DNA of 64,000 nucleotides from Antitrichia curtipendula (Eukaryota > Streptophyta > Bryopsida > Hypnales > Leucodontaceae): the NCBI GenBank assembly GCA_951230915.1, contig OX579634.1:49923570-49987569 (forward strand). Reading direction: 5' to 3'. The notes under the pieces are model-generated. The model saw nothing but the letters and a program-made list of their open reading frames with translations, made no database searches and was not told the DNA's origin. Numbering within the stretch: the first letter of the stretch is position 1; each line of letters opens with the position of its first letter. The position numbers and the translations under genes are program-made. Below are positions 60,622 to 64,000 of the stretch, one piece after another.

Positions 60622-60625
60622 TTAA

Positions 60626-61844
60626 AGGACATAGCCCCTTTGACCAAGGTAGTTACCAAAATGCTTGAATTATTGAACCAATAGGTGCACTCTCTCTTTC
60701 TATAATGAATAGCATACATGAAGGTCCGATTCGACACTTGAGTAACAAAATTGAGTTTCTGCATCATATTTACAAGGATCCACATCACCTCAAACCATTC
60801 ACAAAATGACATGTCACGTTTATTCAAAAGTGACTTAATTTATGTCAAATCTAACCTTTGCATAAGGTAATGAAGTCATCCATCAACCACTTTTTGGCCT
60901 CAACATCCTTAGGTGTCATACAAAACCAAGGGTGCAATCTTTGAACATGCCACATCATGATATATAACATAAACCAAAAAAAATGTGGCTTTGGACAACA
61001 GTAATCCAATTTTCAAAGTATTCCACAAAAGAAATATCAGAACTTCAATCAATATTTCATTTTAAAAAACTCAATGATATTCCATCTTCTGTTAGAAGAA
61101 CCATATCATGGTAGACCTTAGGGAGAAGGCTTCTACACCTTGCCCTCCAAAATTAAAGTTTCAGTGACAGAAATTGCACACCTTTCGAATATAGAAAGTG
61201 ATGAGCCAATGCATCACAGAAAAAGAGCAGATCTATCCAGAATGTTGCTACAAGATGGATGATAGTTGATAATGCAGAGAAGGAGGTTGGAGACAAACAT
61301 TCCGGTGGTGCAGCCAAAAGATGGAAATGGAACAGACAATATTCAAAACGCAGAGTCAGCGTGACGCTACAGCTTTATCAAACTAAGCAAAAGCTTTTTC
61401 CAGCGCAGCAACACGCACACCAGGAGGGTATGACACCTAACATTTCTCAGAGAGAAAAAAACCCTATTCAGGTCAACTTGTTAATTCCCTGTTAGTCAAA
61501 TTAATTCATGTTCACAAAGAAGGCCGGGATTACAGTAAAAAACAGCCTTCCAAAAAAACATGTACACTGAAACCACCGTCCCTCAACAACCAAATTGTAC
61601 ACTCTATGAGCCATTCGATTAGCATGAATCCAACAACAGGGAATGGAGCAACTACTACACCGTCCGTCTAGCTTCACTCACATCTCTGCTTCGTTGCTGG
61701 GCATTCTCTCTGGACAAAACTGTGGATTGTTTGATTAGTGTGTTCTCAGTCATGCTCCCCCCTAAAACCTGATCACAATATTTACAAAGTTCACAACCTC
61801 AAAAAATAAAATTCATGGCGCCCTCCACATAGCCTGCTCCTCAC
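60626..61844. other. Intergenic and 3' region of the bHLH gene
   Basis: The distal part, up to about 61600, shows no gene. The final few hundred bases likely hold the 3' UTR of the minus-strand bHLH gene. The plus-strand frame 61259-61495 has no recognised domain. Confidence 0.45.
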
Positions 61845-63724
61845 TCAGCCTTGCACCAGCCCATACTGCGCAGCGACGCTAAATATCGTTCTCCTTACAT
61901 CCTCAGTTTCCATTTCCGGATCCTTCATCTGGTGACACATTCATTGCAATGTCGTTAGGCATCAATCTAAACCATTGCTGCTTTTGATTACCCCCGAAAA
62001 GCAAAAAACAGGGTCTAATCCCTGTAGGAAATTTCAATATACGAGGGGTGTGCCACAAGCACAAACGATGGGAACTATGAAGAAGAGATGATGTTGATGG
62101 ATGGAGTACCTCAGCAATAAAACTGTTGAGAATATTCTCCTGGAAGGCTGTATGGTGCGCATTGAGAACTTGCACACCCAAAGATTCTACAGCTTGCACT
62201 AGCTGCACCAGCACGCCAGGTCCTCTCTGGCAAAAGATACGGAGATGATACGTCTGCTCCTCCAATCTCACCACGTCCACCTGACAAAGCCAAACGGTAC
62301 TAAGCCATCAATCAATTGAACCCACACTAAATACATTCACAAAACATCATTAATCAAAACAACAGCATCTAATCACAATCCTTGAAAACAGAAGCGCCTG
62401 GAAACATACTGAAGTTCGATCACACAACATTCTTAATCAAGTCAGAAGCCTCCCATTCAACCTTAAGAAACATCCAGGTATCTAGCAAGAATGTGCCTTC
62501 AAGGTGGTCACACTTCCGTGACGCACAATAAGTACGATTCTTCTGTGAGACTCTAATCTTGTGTGCTTCAACAGTGTTCCAGGGATCCAAGCTTAAAATG
62601 TTGTGTAGCAGCTTACTTCCAAGATCTTCTGCACCAGTTTAGGCGGCATTTGCACATGAGTGGAATCTGCCGAGACTTTATCCACACTGCTCTCAATTGT
62701 CATCGTGGTATCCACACCAGCTTCTCCTCCTTGAACCAACTCTGCTCCAGATCCAGGGTTGAAGCTCGTGGGTCCTGAAAAATTCTCCCCAGTGGCAGCT
62801 TCCTCGGAGCCTGCCTCGTCTCCGACTGATCCCGTGCACTTCTGCTCCAAATCATCAATCTCCGACTCAATCTCCTCCAGCTCCTTCTGAAGCTCCCGCA
62901 CGTAGTCAATGGCATCTCCAATGATGGAAGCTTTGTCCATCTGGAACACCAATTCCATATTCTTAACATCCAAACCAGCATTGCCGAAGTTGCAAAACTC
63001 AAACAGTACCCAACACTTCAATCAATTGAAACCACACTAAATTCATTCACAAAGGACCGCAAAACTCTCTCGAGAATCGGAAATCCAATATCGGAAACTG
63101 AACAATGAATCTAAGCCTTAGAATCTATACCGAAATGAGATCCCAAGCAAATTAGTCCGGATGCTTTTGCTTTATCATCGTCACATTGATGAAAAGCTTT
63201 GAAGGAGGGTATGAGTGTTGTTTCTTGTGGATACTTGGTAACCAGGTTTAGGAGGAATTGGAGAGGAGAGTGGCTACAAAAAGGAAGAGAGTGACCTAGT
63301 TAGAAGGTCCCAATTGGGGTTGTTTCCTCACCTTGCTAATCTTGGGCACTTGGGAGCGCAACTGGAACAGCCCTTCGTTGAGCTTCTTCCGGCGCTTGCG
63401 CTCCGACACAAGATTCTTCGATGCCACACAGCGACTATGCGAGCGCTTGCTGCTGTTGTTGTTGTTGATGTTGTGATGATGCCCTCCATTCTCTTCAGCC
63501 CTGGCGTCTGCGGTGTCGGAGGATTGGGCGGGGAGGTTCACCTCCTCCCGTGGTGACCCCATGGAGGATTTGCTGATCGTTTTGGAATCCTCCCCTCCTC
63601 CGACCTCGCACCACACGCGACTCGCATTCTGATCCGAAGGCGGCAGGGAGGCCGGGAAGTCCTGGAGCAGCCAGAAACTAGGGTCGGAGAACCGAGTCTC
63701 CAGCTTGTGTTGTAGATGGTTCAT
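61845..63724 (-). CDS. bHLH transcription factor, AMS/DYT1-like, four exons
   Basis: Exons on the minus strand: 63724-63332, 62940-62617, 62280-62110 and 61928-61845 (131, 108, 57 and 27 codons plus stop). All introns are phase 0 with GT..AG ends. The 323-residue nuclear DNA-binding protein carries a bHLH domain across the first intron: KNLVSERKRRKKLNEGL with the E and R that contact the E-box, then PKISK/MDKASIIGDAIDYVRELQKE. An acidic linker follows, then an ACT-like C-terminal region (TYHLRIFCQRGPGVLVQLVQ, ESLGVQVLNAHHT) ending SVAAQYGLVQG. The KNLVSER helix and the HLRIFC..PG region resemble the AMS/DYT1 group that controls tapetum and spore development. The large N-terminal MYC_N domain of AMS is absent. 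The subgroup is less certain than the family. The start MNHLQHKLETRF is the first ATG in frame. Confidence 0.88.
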
Positions 63725-64000
63725 GGCTTCTTAAGGTGTCTGATGCAGATTCTTCAACGAATGAAAGAAAGAGTAGGAATACTAATGTTCAGCAACAGGA
63801 GGTTTGTCGTCCACAGATTCGTGCTCAAGTGTTTGCTGATGCATAGCCTCCTGTGAACATTCCTTACCTGTCAAGCACGAAGGGGACACACATCAGGAAG
63901 TAACCACGCCATAGCCACACACACCATTCAAAATGCTCTCGACACTAACAAGACACTTGCACTCCAAATCACTTCAATGCAAACCGTCCTCTCTCTTGCC
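63725..64000 (-). promoter_or_regulatory. Upstream region of the bHLH gene
   Basis: Probable 5' UTR and proximal promoter of the minus-strand bHLH gene. No TATA box or specific operator could be assigned. Confidence 0.35.

Noticed and set aside
62563..62778. Plus-strand frame over the bHLH second exon
   Set aside because: It is the reverse shadow of the bHLH coding exon.
1..64000. CRISPR array, prokaryotic operon or organelle DNA
   Set aside because: Repeats lack equal spacers, genes have spliceosomal introns, and no organelle genes are present.

Overview
This is nuclear DNA of a land plant. The evidence is spliceosomal introns with GT..AG borders in the genes, plant-type protein families (an AMS/DYT1-like bHLH factor, a MOS4/SPF27-like splicing factor, a GRXS15-like glutaredoxin, a small plant zinc-ribbon protein) and a plant-type LINE tail. 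The intergenic DNA is AT-rich and the exons are clearly richer in GC. The species cannot be named from the sequence; a large, repeat-rich genome is likely.

Genes are sparse. From left to right: a 68-residue zinc-ribbon protein (127-333, minus); a lone glutaredoxin exon (3653-3752, minus); a complete two-exon 20S proteasome alpha-1 (PAF/PSMA1) gene (5887-8124, plus) preceded by a 24-bp tandem array; a GC-rich exon-like open frame with a triplicated leader (12687-13199, plus); an intron-containing, frameshifted and stop-bearing relic of MOS4/BCAS2/SPF27 (22547-24074, minus) next to exon-like pieces of an unidentified gene (24336-24690, minus); and a complete four-exon bHLH factor (61845-63724, minus). 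The 37 kb between 24.7 and 61.8 kb has no gene I can support apart from the tail of a 5'-truncated LINE (56245-56826).

The intergenic space is built mainly of non-coding inverted-repeat elements. The most striking set is a superfamily with terminal inverted repeats of consensus CCCCTAAAGGACC, flanked on both sides by TTAA. Eleven copies are bounded by TTAA at both ends and at least eight more are truncated or degenerate; together they fill roughly a fifth of the window. One copy is nested inside another, and a paralogous empty site shows that the flanking TTAA is a target-site duplication, as in piggyBac transposons. No transposase is encoded here, so these are non-autonomous passengers. Other families include 540-600-bp near-perfect foldback elements (three copies within 7.3 kb), a 280-bp family with AGGTGGGTACACC-like ends, a CACTA-like hairpin MITE, a Stowaway-like MITE with TA duplication, a tRNA-derived SINE-like element and several unnamed TIR elements. 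No LTR-retrotransposon coding region was seen.

The genes do not form an operon-like or pathway unit. Proteasome alpha-1 is housekeeping, the bHLH is a developmental regulator by family, and the MOS4 and glutaredoxin pieces look like decaying duplicates. One point near 37.18 kb carries 14 bases identical to the end of an Illumina adapter beside atypical C-rich sequence and may be an assembly join.
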